From NCBI GenBank assembly GCA_947629015.1, contig CANRCB010000003.1, positions 48,727 to 112,726 of the forward strand: a stretch of 64,000 nt of DNA. Direction: 5' to 3'. A model generated the notes under the pieces. It was not told the DNA's origin. It made no database searches and saw only the letters and a list, made by a program, of their open reading frames with translations. This document shows positions 35,477-44,363 of the stretch, piece by piece (position 1 is the stretch's first letter; the number at the start of each line of letters is the position of its first letter). This DNA is from an uncultured Gemmiger sp. (GTDB taxonomy: Bacteria > Bacillota > Clostridia > Oscillospirales > Ruminococcaceae). Made by a program: the position numbers and the translations under genes.

Positions 35477-35913
35477 TGCTGAAAGCGCTGTGGGCGCGCT
35501 TGGGCGTACATACCTCTGCCGAGGCCCGGACGTTGCTTTGGCAGTTTTGTAAGTTCGGTATGGTCGGCTTAAGCAACACGGCCGTCAGCATGGGGGTCTA
35601 CTACCTGTTTTTGTGGCTGGATCCAAATCTGTATATGGTCGGTAGTGTGCTTGGCACGATCTTGAGCATCGCCAATGCCTTCTTCTGGAATGATCGGTTC
35701 GTTTTTACCGGTAATGAGCGGGATTTAAAAAGTACCCTCAAACGTCTGGGCAAAACTTATATCAGCTATGGGGGAACTTCGATCTTGTCCAATGTGTTGC
35801 TGTGGGTGGAAGTAACGTTCTTCCATGTCGGCAAAAGCATTGCCCCCGTCGTAAATCTGCTTGTTACCATTCCGATCAACTTTGTCATCAATAAGCTGTG
35901 GACCTTCCGCTGA
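35476..35913 (+). CDS. GtrA-family membrane protein
   Basis: 145 residues with four hydrophobic segments and the GtrA landmarks 'FCKFGMVGLSNTAVS', 'ANAFFWNDRFVF' and 'INFVINKLWTF'. GtrA proteins are thought to move undecaprenyl-phosphate-linked sugars across the membrane. The ATG overlaps the rfbH stop (TAATG). A GT2 partner of the type that makes such donors is at 38767, and GT-C-like acceptors are at 32226, 15696 and 18168, so the parts of a Gtr-type side-branch system are all here though not adjacent. Confidence 0.9.
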   Translation: MLKALWARLGVHTSAEARTLLWQFCKFGMVGLSNTAVSMGVYYLFLWLDPNLYMVGSVLGTILSIANAFFWNDRFVFTGNERDLKSTLKRLGKTYISYGGTSILSNVLLWVEVTFFHVGKSIAPVVNLLVTIPINFVINKLWTFR

Positions 35914-35943
35914 ACCCGGATGTCTGCTGAAAAGGAGAATTTC

Positions 35944-36987
35944 ATGGAAGGTTCCATCCAACTGCTGGACTGCACCCTGCGCGACGGTGGCTTTTGCTTT
36001 GAAGATGCAGCTTTGAAAGGCTGGAGCGAAACCTGCTATTCCCAACAGGATATCCGCAGCATCATCAGCGACCTGACTGCCAGTAAGGTCGAGATCGTTG
36101 AGATCGGGGCGGTAGAGATATCGCCCAATGACAAGCGGAAATACGCGATCTATCAAAATATTGAGGCAATTTCTGAGACGATGCCCGTTGCGCAAACGGG
36201 CGGCCCTTTGTACGCAGCGCTGTACCGCGGCCCCGATACGCCGCTGGAGGACATCCCAATCTGGCGGCCGGGCTTATGCCCGGGGGTGCGGGTCATTTTG
36301 CGGTATTCACAGCTGCAAAAATCGGTCGATTTCTGTGCCGGTCTGGCAGCCAAAGGGTATAAAGTGTTCGTGCAGCCTATGCTGACCATGCGCTATACCC
36401 CACAGGAGTTGGATCTGTTGGTGCGATCCGCCAATGCGATGGGGGCTTATGCGCTCTACATCGTGGACAGTTACGGGTATATGAACGGTGCAGATGTGCA
36501 GCGGCTGTTCGATGTGTATGACGCCGGTTTGCGCCCGGAGATCCGCATCGGTTTCCACGCCCACAACAACATGAATCTGGCGTTCGCGAATGCATTGGCC
36601 TTTCTGGCCCATCATGGGGCGCGGGACATTATTGTGGATGCCTGTGCATTGGGGGTAGGGCAGGGCGCCGGCAATCTGCAGACCGAGATCATTGCCCATC
36701 ATTTGAACACAAATGCCGGCAAACACTATGACTACAGTGCGGTATTGCAGGCATGCGAAACGGTGAGCGCCCTGAGCCCTGACCCGTTGTGGGGGTATTC
36801 GCTCACCCGATTTTTACCGGCTATCCATAAAGTGGCATACAAATACTCGTTGGCTCTGCGCAAACAGTACGGTCTGCCGTATGTGGAGATCGACCGCATC
36901 CTTGCCAATATGCCGGAGGACCTCCGTCATCGCTATACAGCAGAAAACACCGTTGAGTTGCTCCGGCGGACAGGTCACACCGTGTAA
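35944..36987 (+). CDS. HMGL/DRE-TIM family aldolase (4-hydroxy-2-oxovalerate aldolase-like)
   Basis: 347 residues of a DRE-TIM metallolyase: 'LLDCTLRDGGF' at residue 6 supplies the catalytic Arg-Asp, and 'GFHAHNN' supplies the metal-binding H-x-H. 'GVGQGAGN' closes the barrel. It lacks the LeuA-type regulatory domain and is best likened to aldolases that split or form hydroxy-keto acids with pyruvate. AAAGGAG lies 7 bases before ATG 35944. The gene is followed directly by a ThDP enzyme, so the pair probably make and use a 2-keto acid for sugar branching; this is inference. Confidence 0.85.
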   Translation: MEGSIQLLDCTLRDGGFCFEDAALKGWSETCYSQQDIRSIISDLTASKVEIVEIGAVEISPNDKRKYAIYQNIEAISETMPVAQTGGPLYAALYRGPDTPLEDIPIWRPGLCPGVRVILRYSQLQKSVDFCAGLAAKGYKVFVQPMLTMRYTPQELDLLVRSANAMGAYALYIVDSYGYMNGADVQRLFDVYDAGLRPEIRIGFHAHNNMNLAFANALAFLAHHGARDIIVDACALGVGQGAGNLQTEIIAHHLNTNAGKHYDYSAVLQACETVSALSPDPLWGYSLTRFLPAIHKVAYKYSLALRKQYGLPYVEIDRILANMPEDLRHRYTAENTVELLRRTGHTV

Positions 36988-37018
36988 GCGGGAAATGGTG
37001 AAAGGGAGCGGATGACCG

Positions 37019-38722
37019 ATGCAAGCGGCTGACTACATTGCCGGTTTTTTGGCCCAAAACGGTGTGACCGATGCCTTTGGCATCCCCGGCGGCGTTATCT
37101 TGGAACTGCTGTATGCCCTGGACCGGGCCGAAGGCATCACGCCACACCTGTGCTACCATGAGCAGGGCGCCGCCTTTGCGGCCGCCGGGTATGGCCAGTG
37201 CGGGCCGGTGCCCGGCGTGGCGTTTGCCACCTGCGGCCCCGGCGTGACCAATACGCTGACCGCTGTGGCCGATGCCTACTGTGATTCCACCCCCATGCTA
37301 GTCTTTACCGCCCATGCCCATGCCGGGCAGGAACCTGCACCCGATGGGGCACGGTTCTACCATGGGCAGGAGATGGCGCTTGCCCCGGTGTTTGCCGCCG
37401 TGACCAAGGCGTGCATACGCGTCGATGCGCTGGCGGAACTGCCCGGCACCGTTTTGGCAGCCTGGGCCGCGGCCACAACAGGCCGCAAGGGCCCAGTGGT
37501 GGTGGATATCCTTTCCGGCCTGTTCACACAGGAGCTGCCTACCGATATGCCGGCGGCGCCAACTATCTCGCCTTCTGCCACCGATGCCGCGGCGGCCGCC
37601 GACGACATCGCCCGGCACCTTGCCGCAAGCAAGCGCCCGGTGCTGCTTTTCGGTAAGGGCATCCGCCTGGCCGGTGTGCGGGCACAGGCCGCCGCCTTTG
37701 CCGAAAAATGGGGCATTCCGGTGCTGTCCAGCCGTTACGCGCAGGACATTATGCCGGGGTCGCCGCTGTATTTCGGTTACATTGGCACCCACGCCGTGCG
37801 TGCGGCCAATTTTATCCTGTCCAAGGCGGATCTCATCGTCGCGCTGGGCAACCGGCTGGCGTTTCCGGTGCAGTCCCAAAGTTTCCGCCCGCTGACGGAG
37901 CGCACGAAGATCCTGCGCGTCGATGTCGACCCGGCGGAGCTTGGCCGCGCCGTGCCCAACACGGCCGGCTATTGCGCCGACCTGGCAGATGTCCTGCCTG
38001 CTTTGGCACGCCTGGAACCCCGCGGCGCCGGGTATACCGGCTGGCTGGAGGTCTGCCGCCGCCTGCAAAACGCGCTTGCCGGGTATGATACGCCGGAGCC
38101 TGTGCAGCTGATGGCTGAGGTCTTGCGTTGCGCAGGGCCAGGCTGTACCGTTACCAGCGATGTCGGCAACAATGAGATGTGGCTTTCCCGCGCGTACCAT
38201 CTGGCGGGGGCGCAAAACCGCGTCCTCTATTCCCAGACATTTGGCGCGCTGGGATGCTCTTTGCCAAAGGCCATCGGCGCGCAGTTTGCCACCCGGGCCC
38301 CGGTGCTGTGCTTTACCGGAGACCAGGGTCTGCAAATGAACGTGCAGGAGTTACAAACGGTCGCCGTCAACCGGCTGCCCATCCTCATTGCGGTGCTCAA
38401 CAACCGCGCTTCCTCAATGATCCGCGAGCATGAGCAGGTGCGCCATCCCGGGCACCCGCTGCTGGTCACGGATGCCAGCGGCTACGCCGCTGCGGACCTG
38501 CAAAAGTTGGCCGGCGCCTACGGTATCCCATACCGGCGTTGGCGGGAACTGCCGCCGCCCGAAAGGCAGGCCCTGCTGCGCGATATCTGCGGGCCACTGC
38601 TGCTGGATATCGAGGTGGAGGACCGCTATGATGTCCAGCCAAGCCTCAAACGCGGGGAGCCGTGCCAGAAGCTGTTCCCATATCTGGATGCAGAACTGTA
38701 CAGTGAACTGGATGAATTGTAA
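37019..38722 (+). CDS. ThDP-dependent enzyme of the acetolactate synthase family (YerE-like candidate)
   Basis: 567 residues with the three-domain ALS/POX layout: catalytic glutamate E48 in 'CYHEQGAAFAAAGY', 'FATCGPGVTN', and the ThDP/Mg site 'GDQGLQMNVQELQT' at about residues 433-446 ending in 'LNN'. It is not a housekeeping acetohydroxyacid synthase by context: no ilvN or other ilv genes, but CDP-dideoxyhexose genes upstream and an aldolase directly before it. In Yersinia, YerE of this family adds a two-carbon unit from pyruvate to CDP-4-keto-3,6-dideoxyglucose to start yersiniose synthesis; a similar role is a reasoned guess. AAAGGGAGCGG precedes the ATG. Confidence 0.85.
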   Translation: MQAADYIAGFLAQNGVTDAFGIPGGVILELLYALDRAEGITPHLCYHEQGAAFAAAGYGQCGPVPGVAFATCGPGVTNTLTAVADAYCDSTPMLVFTAHAHAGQEPAPDGARFYHGQEMALAPVFAAVTKACIRVDALAELPGTVLAAWAAATTGRKGPVVVDILSGLFTQELPTDMPAAPTISPSATDAAAAADDIARHLAASKRPVLLFGKGIRLAGVRAQAAAFAEKWGIPVLSSRYAQDIMPGSPLYFGYIGTHAVRAANFILSKADLIVALGNRLAFPVQSQSFRPLTERTKILRVDVDPAELGRAVPNTAGYCADLADVLPALARLEPRGAGYTGWLEVCRRLQNALAGYDTPEPVQLMAEVLRCAGPGCTVTSDVGNNEMWLSRAYHLAGAQNRVLYSQTFGALGCSLPKAIGAQFATRAPVLCFTGDQGLQMNVQELQTVAVNRLPILIAVLNNRASSMIREHEQVRHPGHPLLVTDASGYAAADLQKLAGAYGIPYRRWRELPPPERQALLRDICGPLLLDIEVEDRYDVQPSLKRGEPCQKLFPYLDAELYSELDEL

Positions 38723-38766
38723 ACCTTGCCGGACGGAAAGCCGGCAGACCAAGGAGTGGACGCCAA

Positions 38767-39738
38767 ATGCCCAGGAAAAAGGTCAGTATTGTGATACCTT
38801 CTTACAATGAGGAGGAAAATATCCGCCCCATTACCGAGACAGTCAGGAACGAGCTCGTGACCAACCTGCCGGAATACGATTTTGAGATCATTATCATCGA
38901 CAACAATTCCCAGGACAACACGCGCCCCATCATCCGCTCCCTGTGTGCGGAGGACAGGCGCGTCAAGGCCATCTTTAATGAGAAAAACTTCGGGCCGGAC
39001 AACTCGCCCTACTATGGCCTGTTGCAGGCCAGCGGGGATTGCGCCATCATCATTACGGCGGATTTTCAGGATCCGGTGGAAATGATCCCCAAGTTGGTGC
39101 GTGAGTGGGAAAAAGGGTATACCGTCGTCACTGCCATCAAAATGCAGAGCAAGGAAAACAAGATCATTCGGTTTCTGCGCACGATCTACTACCGGTTGAT
39201 CCGGCGCATTTCCAATACCGAGATCATCGAGCATTTCACCGGTTTTGGCTGTTATGACAAAAAATTCCTGGATATCCTGCGGGATCTGGACGATCCGGTC
39301 CCGTTCCTGCGCGGCGTTGTGGCGGAGTTTGCCGGCAACCGCTCCTCCTTGAACTATGTGCAGCAAAAGCGTCGTGCGGGCAAAAGCCATATCCGTTTCT
39401 TTACTCTTTATGATATAGCCATGCGCAGCTTTACGTCCTATACCAAGGTGGGCCTGCGGATGTGTACCTTCTTTGGCTTTGGCACGGCGCTGGTCAGCAT
39501 CATCATCGCGCTTTTCTATCTGGTCAAAAAGCTGACGATGTGGAATGAATTCGAATTTGGCATCCCGGTCATTTTGATCGGCATGTTCTTCCTCGGTGCG
39601 GTCCAGCTTATTTTTTTGGGCTTTATGGGGGAATATATCCTGATGATCAACCAGCGCAGCATGAGAAGGCCGCTGGTGGTAGAGCATGAGCGTATCAACT
39701 TTGACGACGAAACTGAAGCTGCATCCCGCGGACAGTGA
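38767..39738 (+). CDS. GT2 glycosyltransferase with two C-terminal membrane segments (GtrB/ArnC-like)
   Basis: 323 residues: GT-A domain with 'IPSYNEEENI', 'IIDNNSQDNT', 'FGPDNSPYYGL' and the metal region 'ITADFQDPVEM', then two hydrophobic segments at about 235-260 and 270-295. This is the form of undecaprenyl-phosphate glycosyltransferases that prepare donors for GT-C enzymes and are paired with GtrA flippases, one of which is at 35476. AAGGAG lies about 12 bases upstream. The DxD aspartate pair is represented by TAD, slightly unlike ArnC. Confidence 0.88.
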   Translation: MPRKKVSIVIPSYNEEENIRPITETVRNELVTNLPEYDFEIIIIDNNSQDNTRPIIRSLCAEDRRVKAIFNEKNFGPDNSPYYGLLQASGDCAIIITADFQDPVEMIPKLVREWEKGYTVVTAIKMQSKENKIIRFLRTIYYRLIRRISNTEIIEHFTGFGCYDKKFLDILRDLDDPVPFLRGVVAEFAGNRSSLNYVQQKRRAGKSHIRFFTLYDIAMRSFTSYTKVGLRMCTFFGFGTALVSIIIALFYLVKKLTMWNEFEFGIPVILIGMFFLGAVQLIFLGFMGEYILMINQRSMRRPLVVEHERINFDDETEAASRGQ

Positions 39739-39778
39739 CCACTAAGTGGCTACGATAACACAAGGAGGGCAAACGGCA

Positions 39779-40771
39779 ATGCTGCAAGGGAAAACGGTTC
39801 TGATCACCGGCGCAACGGGGCTGCTGGGAAGCAATCTTGCACGGGAATGCCTGCGCCGCGGCGCGAAGGTCATCGCGCTGGGGCGCAGCCGGGAAAAAAT
39901 TGAAAACTGCTTTGCCCCGTATATCGGCACCCCCTCCTTTGACTGTGTGCCGGCGGATATTGGGAAAGAGCCTTTACAGGTACAGGGCCCGGTGGATTAT
40001 ATCTTCCACGCCGCCGGCTCCATCGAATTCAATACCATTGTAAACAGGCCGGTCGATATCATTGCACCCAATGTGATGGGTACCATCTCCTGCCTGGAAT
40101 ATTTGCGGCGCCAAAATGAGGCGGGGGGGGGCCGCGGTCGGTTGATCTATTTCTCCAGCGAAGCGGTGTACGGGAGGGACGGCACGGAACGGGCCGTATC
40201 GGAAAAAGATACCGAATTTGCGGACGCTTTGAGCGCCCCCCGGACGCCGTATTCCCATTCCAAGCGGATGGCAGAGGTCATCGTGAACGGGTATGTAAAA
40301 CAATATGACATAGACGCCGTAAACGTGCGGTTTGCCTGGATCTACGGCAACGCCCGGTACCGCCCGAAGCAGGCTTTGTTTGATTTTATTGAACAGGCCT
40401 TTGCCGGCAAGGACATCTTGATCCGCAACCCGGATACGCCGCGCAGAGACAACCTGTATATGGGCGATGCCATGGCCGCGCTGCTGCTTATTGCGCAGAA
40501 GGGGATGCCGGGCGAGGCGTACAACATTTCCTCTAACGGGGACAAGGGCAACTACGCCGGCGCCGATGAGATCGCCGAAGCCGTCGTGGCCATCGCAAAC
40601 CAAAAAACGGGGAAAAATGTGAAAGTGCTCTATGAGAAGCAGCCATCCGGACGCGAGGGCGGCGTCAGGATGGACAATACCAAATTAAAGCAGCTGGGGT
40701 GGGAGGTATCCACAAGCCTTCAGGACGGTATGCTGAAATTGATCGAGGAGATTGAGAACCATGTATATTGA
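39779..40771 (+). CDS. SDR-family NAD-dependent epimerase/reductase (paralogue 1)
   Basis: 330 residues with 'LITGATGLLGSNL', 'DYIFHAAGSI', 'FSSEAVYG' and 'YSHSK' (YxxxK). It has the same length as, and clear full-length similarity to, the SDR at 44364; the two flank a pair of DXS-like genes. A 4-keto reductase or epimerase for the CDP-sugar of this block (the role YerF has in yersiniose synthesis) is plausible. AGGAGG lies upstream of ATG 39779; the track GTG at 39746 precedes that site. A G9 tract at 40123 is in frame. The 3' end overlaps the next start. Confidence 0.85.
   Translation: MLQGKTVLITGATGLLGSNLARECLRRGAKVIALGRSREKIENCFAPYIGTPSFDCVPADIGKEPLQVQGPVDYIFHAAGSIEFNTIVNRPVDIIAPNVMGTISCLEYLRRQNEAGGGRGRLIYFSSEAVYGRDGTERAVSEKDTEFADALSAPRTPYSHSKRMAEVIVNGYVKQYDIDAVNVRFAWIYGNARYRPKQALFDFIEQAFAGKDILIRNPDTPRRDNLYMGDAMAALLLIAQKGMPGEAYNISSNGDKGNYAGADEIAEAVVAIANQKTGKNVKVLYEKQPSGREGGVRMDNTKLKQLGWEVSTSLQDGMLKLIEEIENHVY
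40123..40131 (+). repeat. G9 homopolymer, gene in frame
   Basis: Nine G encoding the glycines of 'EAGGGRG' in SDR paralogue 1, in a surface loop before the 'LIYFSS' strand. Confidence 0.9.
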
Positions 40772-42593
40772 AAAAATACACGGCCCTGCCGATGTGAAGG
40801 CGCTCACGCTCGATGAGTGCGCGGCCCTTGCTGCGGAGATGCGGCAGACACTTTTGAACAAACTCAGCAAGACCGGCGGCCATCTGGCGCCCAACCTGGG
40901 GGTGGTCGAGGCCACCGTGGCGCTCCATTATGTGTTCGATTCCCCCAAAGACAAGATCGTGTTCGACGTCTCGCACCAATGTTACCCGCACAAGATGCTC
41001 ACCGGCCGGATGAGCGCCTATACCGACCCCGAAAAATATAAGTCCGTCACCGGCTTTACCGAGATCACCGAGAGCGAGCACGATTTCTTTACTGTAGGCC
41101 ACACCTCCACCTCGATCAGCTTGGCCAGCGGGCTGGCGAAAGCGCGGGATTTCAAAGGTGACCATGAGAACATCATCGCCTTTATTGGCGATGGTTCCCT
41201 TGGCGGTGGTGAAGCGCTGGAAGGTCTTGACTTTGTTGCCTCGGAGCTGGCAAGTAACTTTATCATCGTGTTGAACGACAACAACATCTCCATCGCGGAA
41301 AACCGCGGCGGGTTGTACCGCAATCTGAAACTCCTGCGCGATACGCAGGGCAAGGCCGGGAACAATTTCTTCAAAGCCCTGGGGCTGGATTACCGCTTTG
41401 TCAAGGAAGGGAACAATGTCGCCGCACTGGTCGAGGCGTTCCGGGCGGTAAAGGACATCGACCATCCTGTGGTCGTCCACATCTGTACAAAAAAAGGGTA
41501 TGGATATTCCTATGCGGAAGAAAATCCTGAGTTGACGCATTGCCTCAACAAACCGTTCGATCTGGAAAAGGGCCCGGATTTTACACCGTTCCCTTATGTA
41601 GAAGGAAAAAATGAGCGGTATGACTTTATTATCCGTGAGCATTTGCTGAAGCGTATGCGGGAAGATCCTCTGATCACGACCATCATGGCCTCGACAATGT
41701 ACTGCCTGTCGTTTACGGCGGAAAAACGCGCGGAAGCGGGGGCGCAGTTCATTGATGTCGGCGCTGTGGAAGAACACGGGGTGGCGATGACCGCCGGTAT
41801 CGCGCGCAACGGCGGCAAGCCGGTCTTTGTGACGGCCTCGACCTTTTTCATGCGGACGTATGACCAGATCTCGCAGGAACTGTGCATCAACAAATGCCCG
41901 GCGACCCTCATCGTCATCAATGCGTCGATATATTCGGTGGACGATGTGACCCATACCGAGATCTTTGATATCCCCATGATGTCAAACATCCCCAACCTTG
42001 TCTATCTTGCCCCGACCAACAAGGAAGAATATCTTGCCATGCTGGATTGGAGCATCGACCAGACGCAGTATCCCGTCGCGATCCGCCAGCCACGCAACGG
42101 TGTGTTCCACGCAAAGCATGAGGTCGACAAGGATTACAGCGCCCTGAACCGCTACAAGGTGGAACGAGAGGGGAATACCGTCGCAATCATTGCCCTGGGG
42201 GAATTTTTCCAACTGGGCGAGACGGTGGCAGATCTGCTGCTGGAAAAAGCAAATATCAACGCAACGTTGATCAACCCCCGGTACATCACCGGGATCGATA
42301 AGGAACTTTTGGCATCTCTGCCTGCCAAGCACAAACTGGTGGTCACGCTGGAAAGCGGCTCTTTGGAAGGCGGTTTCGGTGAAAAAGTTGCTTCGTATCT
42401 TGGTATATACGATGGCATCAAGGTCCTGAACCGCGGTTTGCAAAAATCGTTTTTGGATACCGTCCATGTGAGCGCCGATGAGCTGCTTACGCAAAACCGC
42501 TTGCAGCCCGAACAGCTCTGCACGGATATCTTGGCGTTGCTCAACATCATGCAGTATATTTTGGAGGATGGCTATGTTTTTGGAACGGATTGA
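40761..42593 (+). CDS. DXS/transketolase-like ThDP enzyme (paralogue 1)
   Basis: 610 residues with the domain order of 1-deoxyxylulose-5-phosphate synthase: N-terminal 'GGHLAPNLGVVE', 'FDVSHQCYPHK', ThDP/Mg motif 'GDGSLGGGE' near residue 143 to 'NDNNISI', catalytic glutamate region 'VEEHGVAM' near 336, and 'THTEIFD'/'PRNG' in the pyrimidine domain. Key DXS histidines and arginines appear kept, but the DXS 'GxTHQG' motif is altered. Context (nucleotide-sugar genes, a close paralogue next door) argues against isoprenoid synthesis; transfer of a two-carbon unit to a keto-sugar is inferred. ATG 40761 follows GAGGAG. Confidence 0.83.
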   Translation: MYIEKIHGPADVKALTLDECAALAAEMRQTLLNKLSKTGGHLAPNLGVVEATVALHYVFDSPKDKIVFDVSHQCYPHKMLTGRMSAYTDPEKYKSVTGFTEITESEHDFFTVGHTSTSISLASGLAKARDFKGDHENIIAFIGDGSLGGGEALEGLDFVASELASNFIIVLNDNNISIAENRGGLYRNLKLLRDTQGKAGNNFFKALGLDYRFVKEGNNVAALVEAFRAVKDIDHPVVVHICTKKGYGYSYAEENPELTHCLNKPFDLEKGPDFTPFPYVEGKNERYDFIIREHLLKRMREDPLITTIMASTMYCLSFTAEKRAEAGAQFIDVGAVEEHGVAMTAGIARNGGKPVFVTASTFFMRTYDQISQELCINKCPATLIVINASIYSVDDVTHTEIFDIPMMSNIPNLVYLAPTNKEEYLAMLDWSIDQTQYPVAIRQPRNGVFHAKHEVDKDYSALNRYKVEREGNTVAIIALGEFFQLGETVADLLLEKANINATLINPRYITGIDKELLASLPAKHKLVVTLESGSLEGGFGEKVASYLGIYDGIKVLNRGLQKSFLDTVHVSADELLTQNRLQPEQLCTDILALLNIMQYILEDGYVFGTD

Positions 42594-44331
42594 CAGCCCG
42601 GCGGATCTTAAACAGCTGAGCATCCATGAATGTGAACAGCTTGCTGCCGAAATACGCACGGCGCTGCTTACGAAGGCCTCTGCGGCGGGCGGGCACCTTG
42701 CATCCAATCTGGGCATGGTGGAAGCGTCCATCGCACTTCACTATGTGTTTGATTCCCCCAAAGACAAGATCGTGTTCGATGTCTCGCACCAGTGCTATAC
42801 CCATAAGATATTGACCGGGCGCAGGGATGCGTTCCTTTGCCCGGAAAAATACGGTACCGCCAACGGGTATACCAACCCCGACGAAAGTGAGCATGATCTC
42901 TTCCGGGTAGGCCATACGGCTACCTCCATCAGCCTTGCCTGCGGCCTGGCCAAAGCGCGGGATATCAACGGCGGCAAGGAAAACGTTATCGCTGTTATCG
43001 GTGACGGCTCCATGAGCGGCGGCGAAGCGTTCGAAGGGCTGGATTACGGCGGCTCGGATATCAACAGCAACCTCATCGTGCTGTTTAACGACAACCAGAT
43101 GTCCATCGCGGAGGATCATGGCGGCATCTACCAAAACCTTGCAAAGCTCCGTGAAACAGAAGGCGCCGCTGAGGAAAATTTTTTCCGAGCCTTTGGGTTT
43201 GACTATCTCTTTGTCAAGAATGGCAACAGTGTGGCGGACGTTGTGGCGGCGTTGCGCCAAGTCAAGGATATCGACCACCCGGTGGTGGTGCACATCTGTA
43301 CCACCAAGGGGAAAGGGTATGCGTATGCCGAAAGCCACAAGGAAAGCACGCACTATGTCCGTCCTTTTGACCTGGCCACGGGCCGGGAGAAAAATGCCTT
43401 TACCGGGGAACGGTATGACCGGTTGATCCGTGATCACCTGCTTGAAAAAATGAAACAGGATCCCAAGATCGTAACGATGATCGCGGCAGTGCCCGATTCT
43501 CTGAATTTCACGCAGGAATACCGTTTGGCCGGCGGAAAGCAATTTGTTGATGTGGGCATCGCCGAGGAGCATGCCATCGCCATGGCCGCCGGCCTTGCCA
43601 AAAACGGATGCAAGCCGGTGTTTGCCACGCTGGCGACCTTCTACCAGCGCACCTATGATCAGATCTCGCAGGAGCTGTGCATCAACAATGCGCCCGCCAC
43701 CCTGATCGTGGCGAATGCTTCCGTCTACGCCGTGAACGATATGACCCATATCGGTATCTTTGATATCCCCATGATGTCGAACATCCCCAACCTTGTCTAT
43801 CTGGCGCCGACGAACCGGCAGGAATACTTTGCCATGCTGGATTGGTCCATCGACCAGACGGAGCATCCTGTGGCACTGCGCGCGCCGCGCAACGGCATCT
43901 TTGAAGCGAAAGGCAGCGTGGATACCGACTACAGCCGGCTGAACGTATATAAGACGGTCACCCGGGGCGAAAAGGTCGCAATCCTGGCGTTGGGCGATTT
44001 CTTTCAGATGGGAGAAGAACTGGCACAAGCCGTCAAGGACGCGTACGGCTTTATCCCCACCCTGATCAATCCGCGCTATATAACCGGATTGGATGAGACG
44101 CTTTTGCAGGAACTCAAGAAGGATCACACGCTGGTCATAACCTTGGAGGACGGCGTGCTGGACGGCGGCTGGGGGCAGAAGATCGCAAGTTTCTACGGCC
44201 CAAGCGATGTCAAGGTATTGAACTATGGCTTAAAGAAAGAGTTTTTGGATCGTTATGATATCAACAAGGTCCTGGAGCGCAACCATCTGCGAGTGGATCT
44301 GATCATGCAGGATATCCGCGGTTTGGTATGA
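42574..44331 (+). CDS. DXS/transketolase-like ThDP enzyme (paralogue 2)
   Basis: 585 residues, collinear with the previous protein from the first residues ('MFLERIDSPADLK' against 'MYIEKIHGPADVK') through 'GDGSMSGGE', 'AEEHAIAM' and 'IPMMSNIPNLVYLAPTN'. Both copies keep the ThDP site, so both should be active; they may form a heterodimer or act on different keto-sugars. ATG 42574 lies 6 bases after GGAGG and overlaps the preceding gene by 20 bases; ATG 42568 is too close to that site. The track start at 42478 is an upstream extension. Confidence 0.83.
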   Translation: MFLERIDSPADLKQLSIHECEQLAAEIRTALLTKASAAGGHLASNLGMVEASIALHYVFDSPKDKIVFDVSHQCYTHKILTGRRDAFLCPEKYGTANGYTNPDESEHDLFRVGHTATSISLACGLAKARDINGGKENVIAVIGDGSMSGGEAFEGLDYGGSDINSNLIVLFNDNQMSIAEDHGGIYQNLAKLRETEGAAEENFFRAFGFDYLFVKNGNSVADVVAALRQVKDIDHPVVVHICTTKGKGYAYAESHKESTHYVRPFDLATGREKNAFTGERYDRLIRDHLLEKMKQDPKIVTMIAAVPDSLNFTQEYRLAGGKQFVDVGIAEEHAIAMAAGLAKNGCKPVFATLATFYQRTYDQISQELCINNAPATLIVANASVYAVNDMTHIGIFDIPMMSNIPNLVYLAPTNRQEYFAMLDWSIDQTEHPVALRAPRNGIFEAKGSVDTDYSRLNVYKTVTRGEKVAILALGDFFQMGEELAQAVKDAYGFIPTLINPRYITGLDETLLQELKKDHTLVITLEDGVLDGGWGQKIASFYGPSDVKVLNYGLKKEFLDRYDINKVLERNHLRVDLIMQDIRGLV

Positions 44332-44363
44332 CAGGGACTTTTACAGGGGAAGGAGAAAATACG

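Noticed and set aside
36961-37021. ATG at 37012 as start of the ALS-like gene
   Set aside because: It is out of frame and stops within a few codons; ATG 37019 matches the family start.
40761-44331. The two DXS-like genes as housekeeping dxs
   Set aside because: Two adjacent copies inside a nucleotide-sugar operon with an altered THQG region; no other isoprenoid genes nearby. Not fully excluded without the rest of the genome.
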